Assembly: GCA_025965815.1 (NCBI GenBank)
Contig: JAOPWF010000449.1
Span: forward strand, 1-21,289
Direction of reading: 5' to 3'
Source: Mycobacterium sp.
Lineage (GTDB): Bacteria; Actinomycetota; Actinomycetes; Mycobacteriales; Mycobacteriaceae
DNA length: 21,289 bases
In this document: positions 10,205 to 17,845 of the stretch, in pieces
Position numbering within the stretch: position 1 is the stretch's first letter
Layout: the number at the start of each line of letters is the position of its first letter
The notes under the pieces: model-generated
What the model was told of the DNA's origin: nothing
Databases searched by the model: none
The model's input: only the letters and a program-made list of their open reading frames with translations
Made by a program: the position numbers and the translations under genes

Positions 10205-11839
10205 GTGAGCAGATTTACCGACAAGATGTTCGGCAACGCCCGCACCAGTAGCAAGGGGATGGTTACCGGAGAGCCGCACAACCCCGTCCGGCACACCTGG
10301 GGCGAGGTGCACGAGCAGGCCCGCCGGGTCGCGGGCGGCCTGGCCGCCGCGGGTGTGGGTCACGGTGACGCGGTCGGCGTTCTGGCCGGCGCGCCGGTGG
10401 AGATCGCCCCCACCGCGCAGGGCCTGTGGATGCGCGGCGCCAGTCTGACCATGCTGCACCAGCCCACGCCGCGGACCGACCTGTTGGTGTGGGCCGAGGA
10501 CACCACGACCGTCATCGACATGATCGAGGCCAAGGTCGTCATCATCTCCGATCCGTTCATGGCCGCCGTCCCGGTCCTGGAGGAGCGCGGAATCACGGTG
10601 CTTACCGCCGAGCAGCTGCTCGCGGCGGAGCCCATCGACCCCATCGACACCGATGACGACGACCTGGCGCTGATGCAGCTGACGTCGGGCTCCACCGGAT
10701 CGCCCAAGGCCGTCCAGATCACCCACCGCAACCTGGTCTCCAACGCCGAGGCGATGTTCATCGGGGCCAAATACGACGTCGACAAAGACGTGATGGTCAG
10801 TTGGCTGCCCTGCTTCCATGACATGGGCATGGTCGGCTTCCTGACCGTGCCGATGTATTTCGGGGCTGAGCTGATCAAGGTCACCCCGATGGACTTCCTG
10901 CGCGACATCCTGTTGTGGGCCAAGCTCATCGACAAGTACAAGGGCACCATGACCGCGGCGCCCAACTTCGCCTACGCGCTGTTCGCCAAGCGGCTGCGCA
11001 ACCAGGCGAAGCCCGGCCAGTACGACCTGTCGACGCTGCGTTTCGCGCTGTCGGGCGCCGAGCCGGTCGAGCCGGCCGACGTGGAGGACCTCTGCGACGC
11101 CGGCGCGCCGTTCGGACTGCGCCCCGAGGCGATCCTGCCGGCCTACGGCATGGCCGAGACGACGCTGGCGGTGTCGTTCTCCGAGGTCGGTGCCGGCCTG
11201 GTGGTCGACGAGGTGGACGCCGACCTGCTGGCCGCGCTGCGGCAGGCCGTCCCCACGTCAAGGGGCAACACCCGGCGGCTGGCCTCGCTGGGGCCGCTGC
11301 TGGAAGGCCTGGAGGCCCGCATCATCGACGAGCACGGTAACTTGATGCCGGCGCGCGGCGTCGGCGTCATCGAACTGCGCGGCGAACCCCTGACACCCGG
11401 CTACATCACCATGGGCGGCTTCATCCCCGCGCAGGACGAGCACGGTTGGTACGACACCGGTGACCTGGGCTATCAGATGGAGAACGGCCACATCGTGGTC
11501 TGCGGCCGGGTCAAGGACGTCATCATCATGGCGGGTCGCAACATCTATCCCACCGACATCGAACGCGCGGCGGGCCGCGTCGAAGGAGTGCGTCCGGGCT
11601 GCGCCGTCGCGGTGCGGCTGGATGCCGGACATTCGCGCGAGACCTTCGCCGTCGCGGTGGAGTCCAACGCCTTCCAGGATCCGGTCGAGGTGCGCCGCAT
11701 CGAGCATCAGGTCGCCCACGAAGTCGTCACCGAGGTAGACGTGCGCCCGCGCAACGTCGTCGTGCTCGGCCCAGGCACCATCCCGAAGACGCCGTCGGGC
11801 AAGCTGCGGCGCGCCAACTCCGTCGCGCTGGTCACCTAG
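10205..11839 (+). CDS. pks16: Fatty acyl-AMP/CoA ligase-like enzyme (Pks16/Rv1013-like)
   Basis: This ANL-superfamily enzyme activates a fatty acid or other carboxylate as an acyl-adenylate. Its 544 residues equal the length recalled for M. tuberculosis Rv1013, named pks16 although it is no polyketide synthase. The phosphate-binding loop [11 protein letters not shown] is at 160-170 and [13 protein letters not shown] shortly after (about 201-213). AYGMAETTL is at about 316-324, YDTGDLGY at about 417-424, and [20 protein letters not shown] beyond it. The C-terminal catalytic lysine is K533 in [10 protein letters not shown]. The HDMG segment and RNIYPTDIE resemble fatty acyl-AMP ligases more than classical acyl-CoA synthetases; which product it releases cannot be settled by eye. 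GTG 10205 follows AGGAGG by five bases. No polyketide synthase gene lies nearby. Confidence 0.88.
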   Translation: MSRFTDKMFGNARTSSKGMVTGEPHNPVRHTWGEVHEQARRVAGGLAAAGVGHGDAVGVLAGAPVEIAPTAQGLWMRGASLTMLHQPTPRTDLLVWAEDTTTVIDMIEAKVVIISDPFMAAVPVLEERGITVLTAEQLLAAEPIDPIDTDDDDLALMQLTSGSTGSPKAVQITHRNLVSNAEAMFIGAKYDVDKDVMVSWLPCFHDMGMVGFLTVPMYFGAELIKVTPMDFLRDILLWAKLIDKYKGTMTAAPNFAYALFAKRLRNQAKPGQYDLSTLRFALSGAEPVEPADVEDLCDAGAPFGLRPEAILPAYGMAETTLAVSFSEVGAGLVVDEVDADLLAALRQAVPTSRGNTRRLASLGPLLEGLEARIIDEHGNLMPARGVGVIELRGEPLTPGYITMGGFIPAQDEHGWYDTGDLGYQMENGHIVVCGRVKDVIIMAGRNIYPTDIERAAGRVEGVRPGCAVAVRLDAGHSRETFAVAVESNAFQDPVEVRRIEHQVAHEVVTEVDVRPRNVVVLGPGTIPKTPSGKLRRANSVALVT

Positions 11840-11847
11840 CCACGAAA

Positions 11848-11862
11848 GCGCCCGTTTGGCGC
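11848..11862 (+). terminator. Possible short terminator hairpin after the pks16-like gene
   Basis: GCGCC (11848-11852) pairs with GGCGC (11858-11862) around CGTTT, nine bases after the stop codon. It lacks a T-tract, so it is at most a weak, mycobacterial-type terminator. Confidence 0.3.
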
Positions 11863-11938
11863 GATGAATCTGTGCGGCGTTCGCGGTCTGCCTCTGCATG
11901 CGAACGAAATTCGATGGCTTTATGTCGGTATGCGCCGA

Positions 11939-11944
11939 TACCGT
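11939..11944 (+). promoter_or_regulatory. Candidate -10 hexamer for a leaderless ABC transporter mRNA
   Basis: TACCGT is followed by seven bases and then the ATG at 11952. GAGGT lies between but is too close to the ATG to act as a ribosome binding site. The spacing favours a message starting at the ATG. Confidence 0.45.
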
Positions 11945-11951
11945 CGAGGTC

Positions 11952-12944
11952 ATGGCTGACACATCGACCGTGGCCGATCCAGCCATCGAAGCGATCGACC
12001 TGGTCAAGACGTTCGGGGACAACGTCGCTGTCGGCGGTGTCAGTTTCACCGTGCCGCAGGGCACCGTTCTCGGTCTGCTGGGCCCCAACGGTGCGGGTAA
12101 GACCACCACGGTCCGGATGATGACCACGTTGACCGAGCCGACCAGCGGGACGGCGACGGTGGCCGGCTACGACGTCCGGCGGAACCCCGAAATAGTGCGG
12201 CGAAACATGGGCCTCACCGGCCAGGTCGCCACCGTCGACGAGTTGCTCACCGGCCGGGAGAACATCTGGATGATCGGCAGCCTGCACGGCATCGGTCGCA
12301 AGGAGCTCACCCGGGTCGGAACCGAACTGCTGGAACAGTTCGCGGTCGCCGAGGCCGCCGACCGCCCGGTCAAGTCGTACTCGGGCGGCATGCGCCGCCG
12401 GCTGGATCTTGCGGTGAGCCTGCTCGCATCGCCGCCGGTGCTGTTTCTCGACGAGCCGACGACCGGACTGGACCCACGCAGCCGCAGCGAGTTGTGGGAG
12501 GTGCTGCGCTCACTGGTGGAGCAGGGCACCACGCTGCTGCTGACCACTCAGTACCTGGAGGAAGCCGACCAGCTCGCCGACAACATCGTCGTCGTCGACA
12601 GGGGCCGCATCATCGCCGAGGGTTCGCCGCTACAGCTCAAACAGCAGGCGGGCAGCGCAAGCCTGGTCGTGACTGTCGCCCGCGCCGACGACCTCGCTGC
12701 CGCTCAGGGGCTGTTGGCCAAGACCGGTGTCGAGGTGTTCGTCGACGCCGGCGCCCGCAGGCTGACCGCCGCCGCCGAGGGCCTGGCCGACATGACCCGC
12801 GTCGCGGCCTGGCTGCAGGACAGCGCTATCGAGGTCGAGGACATCGGGCTGTCCCGGCCCAGCCTCGACGACGTCTTCCTGTCCCTGACCGGGCATCGCA
12901 CCGAAGAGGAGTCCCCGGCCGCCGTCAAGGAGGTAGCAACATGA
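11952..12944 (+). CDS. DrrA-like ABC exporter ATP-binding protein
   Basis: This cytoplasmic ATPase subunit of an ABC-2 type exporter has 330 residues. Walker A GPNGAGKT is at 44-51, the Q-loop near 91, the signature YSGGM at 143-147, and Walker B VLFLDE at 163-168. The switch position reads LLTTQYLEEAD, with Gln where most ABC ATPases have His; this is the form recalled for daunorubicin-resistance DrrA proteins. The C-terminal extension ending in SRPSLDDVFLSLTGH is also typical of that family. ATG 11952 is preferred over an in-frame ATG at 11898 because a -10 hexamer sits seven bases before it and homology starts there. The stop overlaps the ATG of the permease gene by 4 bp (ATGA). The substrate, perhaps a lipid or drug, is unknown. 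Confidence 0.92.
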   Translation: MADTSTVADPAIEAIDLVKTFGDNVAVGGVSFTVPQGTVLGLLGPNGAGKTTTVRMMTTLTEPTSGTATVAGYDVRRNPEIVRRNMGLTGQVATVDELLTGRENIWMIGSLHGIGRKELTRVGTELLEQFAVAEAADRPVKSYSGGMRRRLDLAVSLLASPPVLFLDEPTTGLDPRSRSELWEVLRSLVEQGTTLLLTTQYLEEADQLADNIVVVDRGRIIAEGSPLQLKQQAGSASLVVTVARADDLAAAQGLLAKTGVEVFVDAGARRLTAAAEGLADMTRVAAWLQDSAIEVEDIGLSRPSLDDVFLSLTGHRTEEESPAAVKEVAT

Positions 12945-13789
12945 CCACCGTCGCCACACCGGTGCGCATCGGGCCGCACCGCGCCCGCACACACCAGACC
13001 AACATCGCGCAGCAGTCGTGGATCATGGTGCGGCGCAACCTCATCCACACCAAGCGCATGCCTGAGATGCTCAGCGACGTGACGGTGCAGCCGATCATGT
13101 TCGTGCTGCTGTTCGCGTTCGTCTTCGGCGCGTCGATCTCCAACACCGGGGGAGCGTCCTACCGCGAGTTCCTGCTGCCCGGAATTCAGGCGCAGACCAT
13201 CGTGTTCACCGCGTTCGTGGTCGCCGCTGGGATCACCGCCGACGTCGAGAAGGGCATCATCGACCGGTTTCGCTCGCTGCCGATATCCCGCTCCTCGGTG
13301 CTGATCGGCCGCAGCGTCGCGAGCCTGATCCACTCGTCCATCGGTGTGGTGGTGATGGCGTTGACGGGTCTGGCCATCGGCTGGCGCATCCGCGGCAGCA
13401 TCGGCGAGGCGATCCTGGCCTTCGCCCTCATTCTGGTGTTCGGCTTCGGGATGATCTGGTTGGGGATCCTGGTCGGCTCGCTGATGCGGACGGTCGAGGC
13501 GGTCAACGGAGTGATGTTCACCGTGCTGTTCCCGATCACGTTCCTGGCCAACACCTTTGCGCCAACCGAGCCGATGCCGCACTGGTTGCGGGTGATCGCC
13601 GAATGGAACCCGGTGTCATCGCTGGCGCAGGCCATGCGTGAATTGTGGGGCAACGGTCCGGTCGCGTCGGCCAGCGCGCAACTGCCACTGCACCATCCGG
13701 TGCTCGCCACCGTTCTGTGGTCACTCGCGCTGACGGCCGTCTTCGCGCCATTCGCATTGCGTGCCTACGCGCGACGGACGGCGGACTAG
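12941..13789 (+). CDS. DrrB-like ABC-2 type exporter permease
   Basis: This is the membrane subunit partnering the ATPase just upstream. It has 282 residues with a cytoplasmic N-terminus of about 45 residues and six hydrophobic segments, the usual ABC-2 topology. The stretch GIIDRFRSLPISRSSVLIGR around residues 104-123 is the conserved cytoplasmic loop of DrrB-type permeases. AEWNPVSSLAQAMRELWGN near the C-terminus is also typical. AAGGAGGTAGCAAC precedes the ATG, which overlaps the ATPase stop by 4 bp, so the pair is translationally coupled. It is followed after 21 bp by a convergent gene. No dedicated biosynthetic genes lie beside it to hint at the cargo; the Pks16-like enzyme upstream is on the same strand but probably transcribed separately. 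Confidence 0.92.
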   Translation: MTTVATPVRIGPHRARTHQTNIAQQSWIMVRRNLIHTKRMPEMLSDVTVQPIMFVLLFAFVFGASISNTGGASYREFLLPGIQAQTIVFTAFVVAAGITADVEKGIIDRFRSLPISRSSVLIGRSVASLIHSSIGVVVMALTGLAIGWRIRGSIGEAILAFALILVFGFGMIWLGILVGSLMRTVEAVNGVMFTVLFPITFLANTFAPTEPMPHWLRVIAEWNPVSSLAQAMRELWGNGPVASASAQLPLHHPVLATVLWSLALTAVFAPFALRAYARRTAD

Positions 13790-13810
13790 GCGGCCGACCG
13801 GCGGCCAGGC

Positions 13811-14374
13811 TCACCCGTTTGCGGTCGGCCGGTGAACTTCGGCCCGGACAACGCGGCCCGCGGGCATCTGGTCGTAGACGAGCCACCAGATCAGCTCGTG
13901 GTCGGTCGCCGAGATCAGCCCCTGGTCTCGGTGCTCGTCGGCTTCGACCAACGCCGTCGCCAGCCTCTCCACCTTGCTCTTGAGGGCAGTGGACGCCGGT
14001 TCGTAGTAGCCCGCCGTGACCATCACGCCCATCGTTCGGACCCGGACGCGGGCGTCCCCGGCCGCCTGGGCGATCGCGCCCGAGCCCAGAACTATCCCCG
14101 TCGAGAGGGCTACTGCCGGCAACGGGGCGATCTGGTTGGCGAGCCAGATCGTGGATACGAGCCATAGCAGCGCGCCCCAAATCGGCCATCCCCGCCACAC
14201 CCGCAGCCGGCGCCGCTCGGGCTCACTTAGGCCCGGCGGATAGACCACCAGGCGGTACCGCGTCGCCCCGAAGCGGTCCGGGCGGATGTCGATCGATCCC
14301 CAGCAGCGCTCACCGTCGAGCATCCGCAACCAGCCGCGGCGCAGGACCCCCGCCTCGGTTCGTTTGTCGTCCAT
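13811..14374 (-). CDS. Membrane protein of unknown function, tandem paralogue A (possibly DUF6611)
   Basis: I cannot assign a function. The 187-residue protein begins with a hydrophilic region containing LDGERCWGSIDIRPDRFG and RYRLVVYPPGLSEPERR. Two closely spaced membrane segments follow (about residues 69-107), then a cytoplasmic C-terminal helix with VEADEHRDQG and the motif WWLVYDQM. The neighbouring gene at 14428-15042 is a clear paralogue with the same layout and motifs (LDGER.WGS, TRYRLVV.PPG, WW.VYDQM). I associate this layout with a mycobacterial unknown-function family, perhaps DUF6611, from memory only. ATG 14374 is chosen because it aligns with the paralogue's start; longer in-frame starts upstream run into the other gene and are unlikely. 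It is convergent with the exporter permease. Confidence 0.75.
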   Translation of the reverse strand: MDDKRTEAGVLRRGWLRMLDGERCWGSIDIRPDRFGATRYRLVVYPPGLSEPERRRLRVWRGWPIWGALLWLVSTIWLANQIAPLPAVALSTGIVLGSGAIAQAAGDARVRVRTMGVMVTAGYYEPASTALKSKVERLATALVEADEHRDQGLISATDHELIWWLVYDQMPAGRVVRAEVHRPTANG

Positions 14375-14427
14375 ACGTCCAGATGTACCCCTGGCTGCCC
14401 GGCTTAACGAGGGCTCCACGCACTTTC

Positions 14428-15042
14428 TTACGAGGCGGCGGACGGCGGGTCGGACGCCCTGAACGCCCTGCCGATGCTCGGCGTTGGCACCCACCGCGTG
14501 GTCGCCATCTGGTCATAGACGTCCCACCACACCGCCTCCTGGCCGATGGCGGAAAGCTTTCCCTGCTCATGCAACTCATCGGCGCGCAGGAGAAGACCAG
14601 CCAACAGCTCCAACTCGGCGCGGCCCGGGCTGGACTGGGGGTCGCCGGGCGCGCCGGCGACAGTGGCGGACAGTGTCCGCACCTCGGAGCGGAGGTTGCC
14701 CGACAAGACCAGCGCGGCCACACCGACGCCCAGATAGACCGTCGTCGACACGGCGAGTGCCGTCCATCCCGCTAACACGCTGCCCAGCACGAGCTCCATC
14801 GCGATCCAGAGCACCGCACCCCAGGCCGGCCATATTCGCCACAGCCGCAGCGACCGTCGTTCGGCCGGGATCATTCCGGGTGGAAAGACGACCAACCGGT
14901 ACCTGGTGATCCCGAAGCGGCTGGGCCAGACGTCAAGAGATCCCCAGGCCCGCTCGCCGTCCAGCACCCGGGACCAGGGCGGCCGGAGCACGCCGGCGCC
15001 GCGCGCAGACTGCCGGTCTTCGGGTTCAACACCGCTGTCCAC
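14428..15042 (-). CDS. Membrane protein of unknown function, tandem paralogue B (possibly DUF6611)
   Basis: This 204-residue protein is the paralogue of the gene at 13811-14374 and lies 53 bp upstream of it. It shares LDGERAWGSLDVWPSRFG, TRYRLVVFPPGM, two membrane segments (about 75-115) and the C-terminal WWDVYDQM. GTG 15042 is preferred over ATG 15087 because the DNA around it matches that around the start of paralogue A: both read GTA, a few bases, TGGAC, two bases, then the start codon and GGAC. Similarity is high in the N-terminal third and the last 50 residues, weaker in the membrane region. Function is unknown. Location downstream of the two-component system is on the same strand, but a 117-bp gap separates them, so it is not clearly part of that operon. 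Confidence 0.72.
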   Translation of the reverse strand: MDSGVEPEDRQSARGAGVLRPPWSRVLDGERAWGSLDVWPSRFGITRYRLVVFPPGMIPAERRSLRLWRIWPAWGAVLWIAMELVLGSVLAGWTALAVSTTVYLGVGVAALVLSGNLRSEVRTLSATVAGAPGDPQSSPGRAELELLAGLLLRADELHEQGKLSAIGQEAVWWDVYDQMATTRWVPTPSIGRAFRASDPPSAAS

Positions 15043-15159
15043 TAGTCCACGTCTACGCCGGGACCCAGCGGCGTGTGGGCTGTCCACACGCTTCCTTTAT
15101 GCTCGCCGACCGCATCTTTACGCGGCCCTGCCGTCCCGGCGCGGCACACCGGCCGGTAG

Positions 15160-16566
15160 TCATTCGGGCAGCGCGGGCAGCTCGACGTGAAACCGGGCAC
15201 CGGGGCGGTTGTCGTCGACCCGTACTCGTCCACCGTGCGCGGCGACGATGTCGGCCACGATGGCCAGGCCAAGTCCCGCACCGCCGGCGTCTCGGGCCCG
15301 TCCCTCGTCGAGGCGGACGAACCGCTGGAAAACCCGTTCTCTGTCGGCGATGGGGATGCCTGGGCCGTCGTCGGCGATGGTCAGCGTCGCCGTCGGTCTC
15401 GAGGCAGGGCTTTCGACGCTCAGGTGCACTGTCACCGTCTGGTCCGCGTGTCGGCGGGCGTTGGTGATGAGGTTGCGCACGACCCGGCGCAGCGCTACCG
15501 GGTCACCAAGCACGCGTGCTGGAGAGATCCCGGTGGTGTCAAGGCGAGGCGGCCCCTCGCCGCGGGCCTCGCTCGCGGCGTCCCACACCAGGTCGTCGAG
15601 GTCGATGGGCCGGCGGTGTAATTGCATGTCCGCATCCAGGCGCGCCAGTTGCAGCAGATCGTCCACCAGATCCGCGAGCCGCGTGACCTGTTGCAGGGCT
15701 TGTTGTCTCGTCCGCACGGTATTCGCGTCGGTCGCTTCGGTCGGTGCGTGCCGCAGGTCGATCTCCAGGCGGGCACGCAGCGCCGCCAGCGGTGTGCGCA
15801 GTTCGTGGGCGGCGTCGGCGACGAAAGAGCGTTGCCGCTCAGCGGAGGTCGCGATCCGCCCGAGCAGGTCGTTGAAGGTCTGGGCGAGCCGTCCCAGCTC
15901 ATCATCCGATCCCGGGACATCGAGTCGTCGCTGCAGGTCGGTTCCTGGAATAGCGGCGGCCTGGCGCCGCAATGTGTCGTCAGGTCGCAGCGCCCTGCCC
16001 ACCAACCACCAGCCGACCAGTGCGAGTAGCGCCACCATTGCCGGCACCCCGAAAATCAGTGCGGCGCCAAGCTGGGCGGTGCTGTTCGCCACCGGCGTCG
16101 TCGGCGAGCCCACGTAGACGGTGACGGGACCCGACCGCGAATTCGCCGCCAGCGCGGCCACCCGATACGGCCCATCCAGCGCCGAAGTTGTCACCGTTCC
16201 GAGCGTCGGGTCGCCTACGCCGGGCGGTACGAAGAACAGCCGCGGTTCCCCGTCGATGTCCCCCGAACTGCTGATCACTTTGCCTGCGGCGTCGATGACC
16301 TGAAGCGCGGTCGACTCTCCCGCCGAGCGCAGCCGCGGACTGGCGTCGCCATCGGCCACGTCGGTGGCGACAGCGCGGACCTGCCGCGTCAGGTTGGCGT
16401 CCAGATTGGCCGCCAGCACACTATGCACCCGCCACACGAGCAGCGCAGCGGCGGCCGCCATCCCGACCGCGATGACGATCGTGGCGGCGGCGGTCAGCCG
16501 CGCCCGCAACGACAGGCGGCGCCACCAGGACGGTGTCGTCCGAGGCCCACCAGTCTCGACAGTCAC
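15160..16566 (-). CDS. Two-component sensor histidine kinase
   Basis: This inner-membrane sensor kinase has 468 residues. Membrane helix 1 is at about 24-46, an extracytoplasmic domain of about 120 residues follows, and membrane helix 2 is at about 167-190. A HAMP linker lies at 190-242. The H-box is VADAAHELRTPL, with phospho-acceptor H254. The ATP-binding domain has the N-box VVRNLITNARRHA (N365 and N369), DDGPGIP at 399-405 and the glycine-rich GGAGLGLAI at 428-436. The sensor domain matches no ligand-binding fold that I recognise. The GTG start overlaps the regulator stop by 4 bp, so the two are translated together. The arrangement resembles CutRS or TcrXY pairs, as recalled. The small exported protein encoded upstream in the same direction is a possible ligand or modulator. 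Confidence 0.93.
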   Translation of the reverse strand: MTVETGGPRTTPSWWRRLSLRARLTAAATIVIAVGMAAAAALLVWRVHSVLAANLDANLTRQVRAVATDVADGDASPRLRSAGESTALQVIDAAGKVISSSGDIDGEPRLFFVPPGVGDPTLGTVTTSALDGPYRVAALAANSRSGPVTVYVGSPTTPVANSTAQLGAALIFGVPAMVALLALVGWWLVGRALRPDDTLRRQAAAIPGTDLQRRLDVPGSDDELGRLAQTFNDLLGRIATSAERQRSFVADAAHELRTPLAALRARLEIDLRHAPTEATDANTVRTRQQALQQVTRLADLVDDLLQLARLDADMQLHRRPIDLDDLVWDAASEARGEGPPRLDTTGISPARVLGDPVALRRVVRNLITNARRHADQTVTVHLSVESPASRPTATLTIADDGPGIPIADRERVFQRFVRLDEGRARDAGGAGLGLAIVADIVAAHGGRVRVDDNRPGARFHVELPALPE

Positions 16567-17255
16567 GTACGGACGGGTCGGGCGGCGTCGTCGCGTAGCC
16601 GGTAGCCGGCCCCGCGGACCGTCTCGATGCTGCGCCGACCGAAGGGAGCGTCGATCTTCCGGCGAAGGTAGCCGACATAAACTTCCACCACGTTGGGGTC
16701 ACCGTCGTAGAAGGTGTCCCACACGTTGGCCATGATCTCGGCCTTCGACACGACCTGGTCACGGTGACGCATCAGATACTCGAGCACCGAGAACTCCCGT
16801 GGGGTGAGGTCGATTCGGGTGGCCGCCCGCCGACAGGTCCGGGCGGCCGGGTCGAGTACCAGATCTCCCGCGGTCAACGGCACCGGACGTTCCGGAGCAC
16901 CGCGGCGGATGACCGCCCGCAGGTGCGCCAGCAGCACAACGTACGAAAACGGTTTGGTCAGATAGTCGTCGGCGCCGAGATCGAGTGCGTCGGCTTCGTC
17001 GTATTCGCCATCCTTCGCAGTGAGCATCAGAACCGGGATCCACACGCCTGCGCTGCGCAGTCTGCGCAGCACTTCATAACCAGAGGGGCCGGGCAACATG
17101 ATGTCGAGAACGATCGCGTCGTATCCGGTTGTCTGCACCCGGGCCAGCACGTCGACACCGTCGCCGGCGACGTCGACGGCAAACCCGTCTGCCCGCAGCC
17201 CGGCGGCCAGTGTCTCGGCCAACGTGTTCTCGTCCTCGACCAGTAGCACGCGCAT
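16563..17255 (-). CDS. OmpR-family response regulator (CutR/TcrX-like)
   Basis: The 230-residue DNA-binding regulator is partner to the adjacent kinase. The receiver domain shows the acidic pair E7-D8, phospho-acceptor D51 in VLDIMLPGPSG, T79 in LMLTAKDGEYDE, and K101 in LTKPFS. The C-terminal winged helix (about 128-222) carries LTPREFSVLEYL, DPNVVEVYVGYLRRKID and the terminal IETVRGAGYRL hairpin typical of OmpR/PhoB proteins. The receiver region resembles CutR or TcrX regulators as recalled, so a TcrXY-like system is possible. ATG 17255 is chosen because the receiver fold begins there; a longer frame to 17303 is not needed. Regulators of this class bind tandem repeats with 10-11 bp period, and such repeats (TCAGC) occur in the promoter at 17689-17763. 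Confidence 0.94.
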   Translation of the reverse strand: MRVLLVEDENTLAETLAAGLRADGFAVDVAGDGVDVLARVQTTGYDAIVLDIMLPGPSGYEVLRRLRSAGVWIPVLMLTAKDGEYDEADALDLGADDYLTKPFSYVVLLAHLRAVIRRGAPERPVPLTAGDLVLDPAARTCRRAATRIDLTPREFSVLEYLMRHRDQVVSKAEIMANVWDTFYDGDPNVVEVYVGYLRRKIDAPFGRRSIETVRGAGYRLRDDAARPVRT

Positions 17256-17312
17256 ACCTGAACCGCCTTTCCCCGTATGCCTCCACCAGTGTCGTCCGTG
17301 CACGGAAGAGCA

Positions 17313-17345
17313 GCGGCGGGCCCGGCATTTATCTGGGCCCGCCGC
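17313..17345 (-). terminator. Strong hairpin between the small exported protein gene and the response regulator
   Basis: GCGGCGGGCCC (17313-17323) pairs perfectly with GGGCCCGCCGC (17335-17345) around an 11-base loop. On the minus strand it lies 24 bases after the stop of the small protein gene and 58 bases before the regulator ATG. There is no T-tract, so it may be a mycobacterial T-less terminator, an attenuator, or an RNA-stabilising stem that sets different expression for the two genes. Confidence 0.6.
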
Positions 17346-17369
17346 CGCGGCGTCTGATGGACTGGGCTA

Positions 17370-17618
17370 TCAGCGGGTAGGCGGTGCGGGAGGAGCGGGA
17401 GGAGCGGGAGTGTCCGGCACCTCGGGAGCGTTCTGGTCGCCTTCCTGAATGTTGTCCGTGTCAGCGGCGCCCGTAGCGTCGGGGGTGTCTACCACCGTCG
17501 GCGGGGGTGGCGGCGCCGGTGTCGGTGCCGCGTTGGCGACGGCGACTCCTCCGCCGATCGCGGCAGCGGCGAGCGCCGATGTCACGCCGGCGACGATCCT
17601 GCTCTTGCGGTTCAGCAT
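17370..17618 (-). CDS. Small exported proline-rich acidic protein
   Basis: I do not recognise this 82-residue protein. A basic start (MLNRKSR) is followed by an Ala/Gly-rich hydrophobic segment (9-28) and a good signal peptidase site, ANA-AP, after residue 30. The mature part is about 52 residues: a PAPPPPP run (34-40), an acidic middle (DTPDATGAADTDNIQEGD, 44-61) and a C-terminal PAPPAPPAPP repeat. It has no cysteine, so it is not a lipoprotein. GAAAGGA precedes the ATG. It lies upstream of and in the same direction as the regulator and sensor kinase, separated by a strong hairpin, and its promoter region mirrors that of the FHA-PP2C gene. It could be an extracytoplasmic signal or modulator for the sensor, or simply a target of the regulator; that is inference. 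Confidence 0.75.
   Translation of the reverse strand: MLNRKSRIVAGVTSALAAAAIGGGVAVANAAPTPAPPPPPTVVDTPDATGAADTDNIQEGDQNAPEVPDTPAPPAPPAPPTR
17383..17409. repeat. Three tandem 9-bp units in the small exported protein gene
   Basis: GGTGCGGGA, GGAGCGGGA and GGAGCGGGA lie end to end. They encode the C-terminal APP-type repeats and could change copy number by slippage without shifting the frame. Confidence 0.7.
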
Positions 17619-17845
17619 TGTCGGTCCTTTCCGTGTCCCAGCCGATGTGGCTGAGGGCTCCAACTTGCCCACCGGATCTTGTGTCATTGCTGAATCTGGC
17701 TGAGAACGATCACAGGTGACCGTGATTCGCCCGGACCTGTGAACGTTCTCAGCCGCGCTCAGCACCGCCACAAGTTGCCCTGCCAGGCTGGAGTGAACAG
17801 CCGCACAAGGCTGAAATGGACGAAGGACCGACGATGCTGAAGCGC
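17607..17845. repeat. Mirror-image inverted duplication forming a bidirectional promoter
   Basis: The whole gap between the two divergent genes is symmetric about 17726. Paired coordinates sum to 35452 for every matching block. The blocks are the 20-base arms at 17698-17717 and 17735-17754 (19 of 20), CACAAG at 17678-17683 and 17769-17774, and AAGGACCGAC at 17620-17629 and 17823-17832. The first 12 coding bases also match (11 of 12). The remaining parts are diverged but show scattered matches (TGGAG, CAGCC, GGCTG). This is too extensive for a protein binding site alone and looks like an old inverted duplication of a promoter, leader and start region. Confidence 0.85.
17689..17763. promoter_or_regulatory. 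Candidate response-regulator operator with four TCAGC boxes
   Basis: TCAGC boxes stand at 17749-17753 and 17759-17763 on the plus strand, and as GCTGA at 17689-17693 and 17699-17703. Each pair has a period of 10 bp, as expected for tandem binding of an OmpR-family dimer, and the pairs face away from each other toward the two divergent genes. CTCAG-containing direct repeats are recalled for some mycobacterial regulators such as MprA. The adjacent regulator gene makes it the natural candidate. Confidence 0.6.

Noticed and set aside
11257..12127. Minus-strand frames of 289 and 151 codons over the pks16-like and ATPase genes
   Set aside because: They are antisense shadows with biased His/Arg/Asp composition and no motif, while the plus-strand genes are fully accounted for.
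12494..12940. Open frame upstream of the exporter permease in the same frame
   Set aside because: It lies over the ATPase gene in another frame and encodes Arg/Gly-rich low-complexity sequence; the permease has a ribosome binding site and ATG at 12941.
17698..17754. The large inverted repeat as the end of a mobile element or an attachment site
   Set aside because: There is no transposase, integrase or target duplication nearby, and the symmetry extends to both ribosome binding sites and start codons, which fits a duplicated promoter better.
17816..17833. ATG 17816 as the start of the FHA-PP2C gene
   Set aside because: ATG 17834 has the ribosome binding site and is symmetric with the start of the mirrored gene; no ATG equivalent to 17816 exists on the other side.
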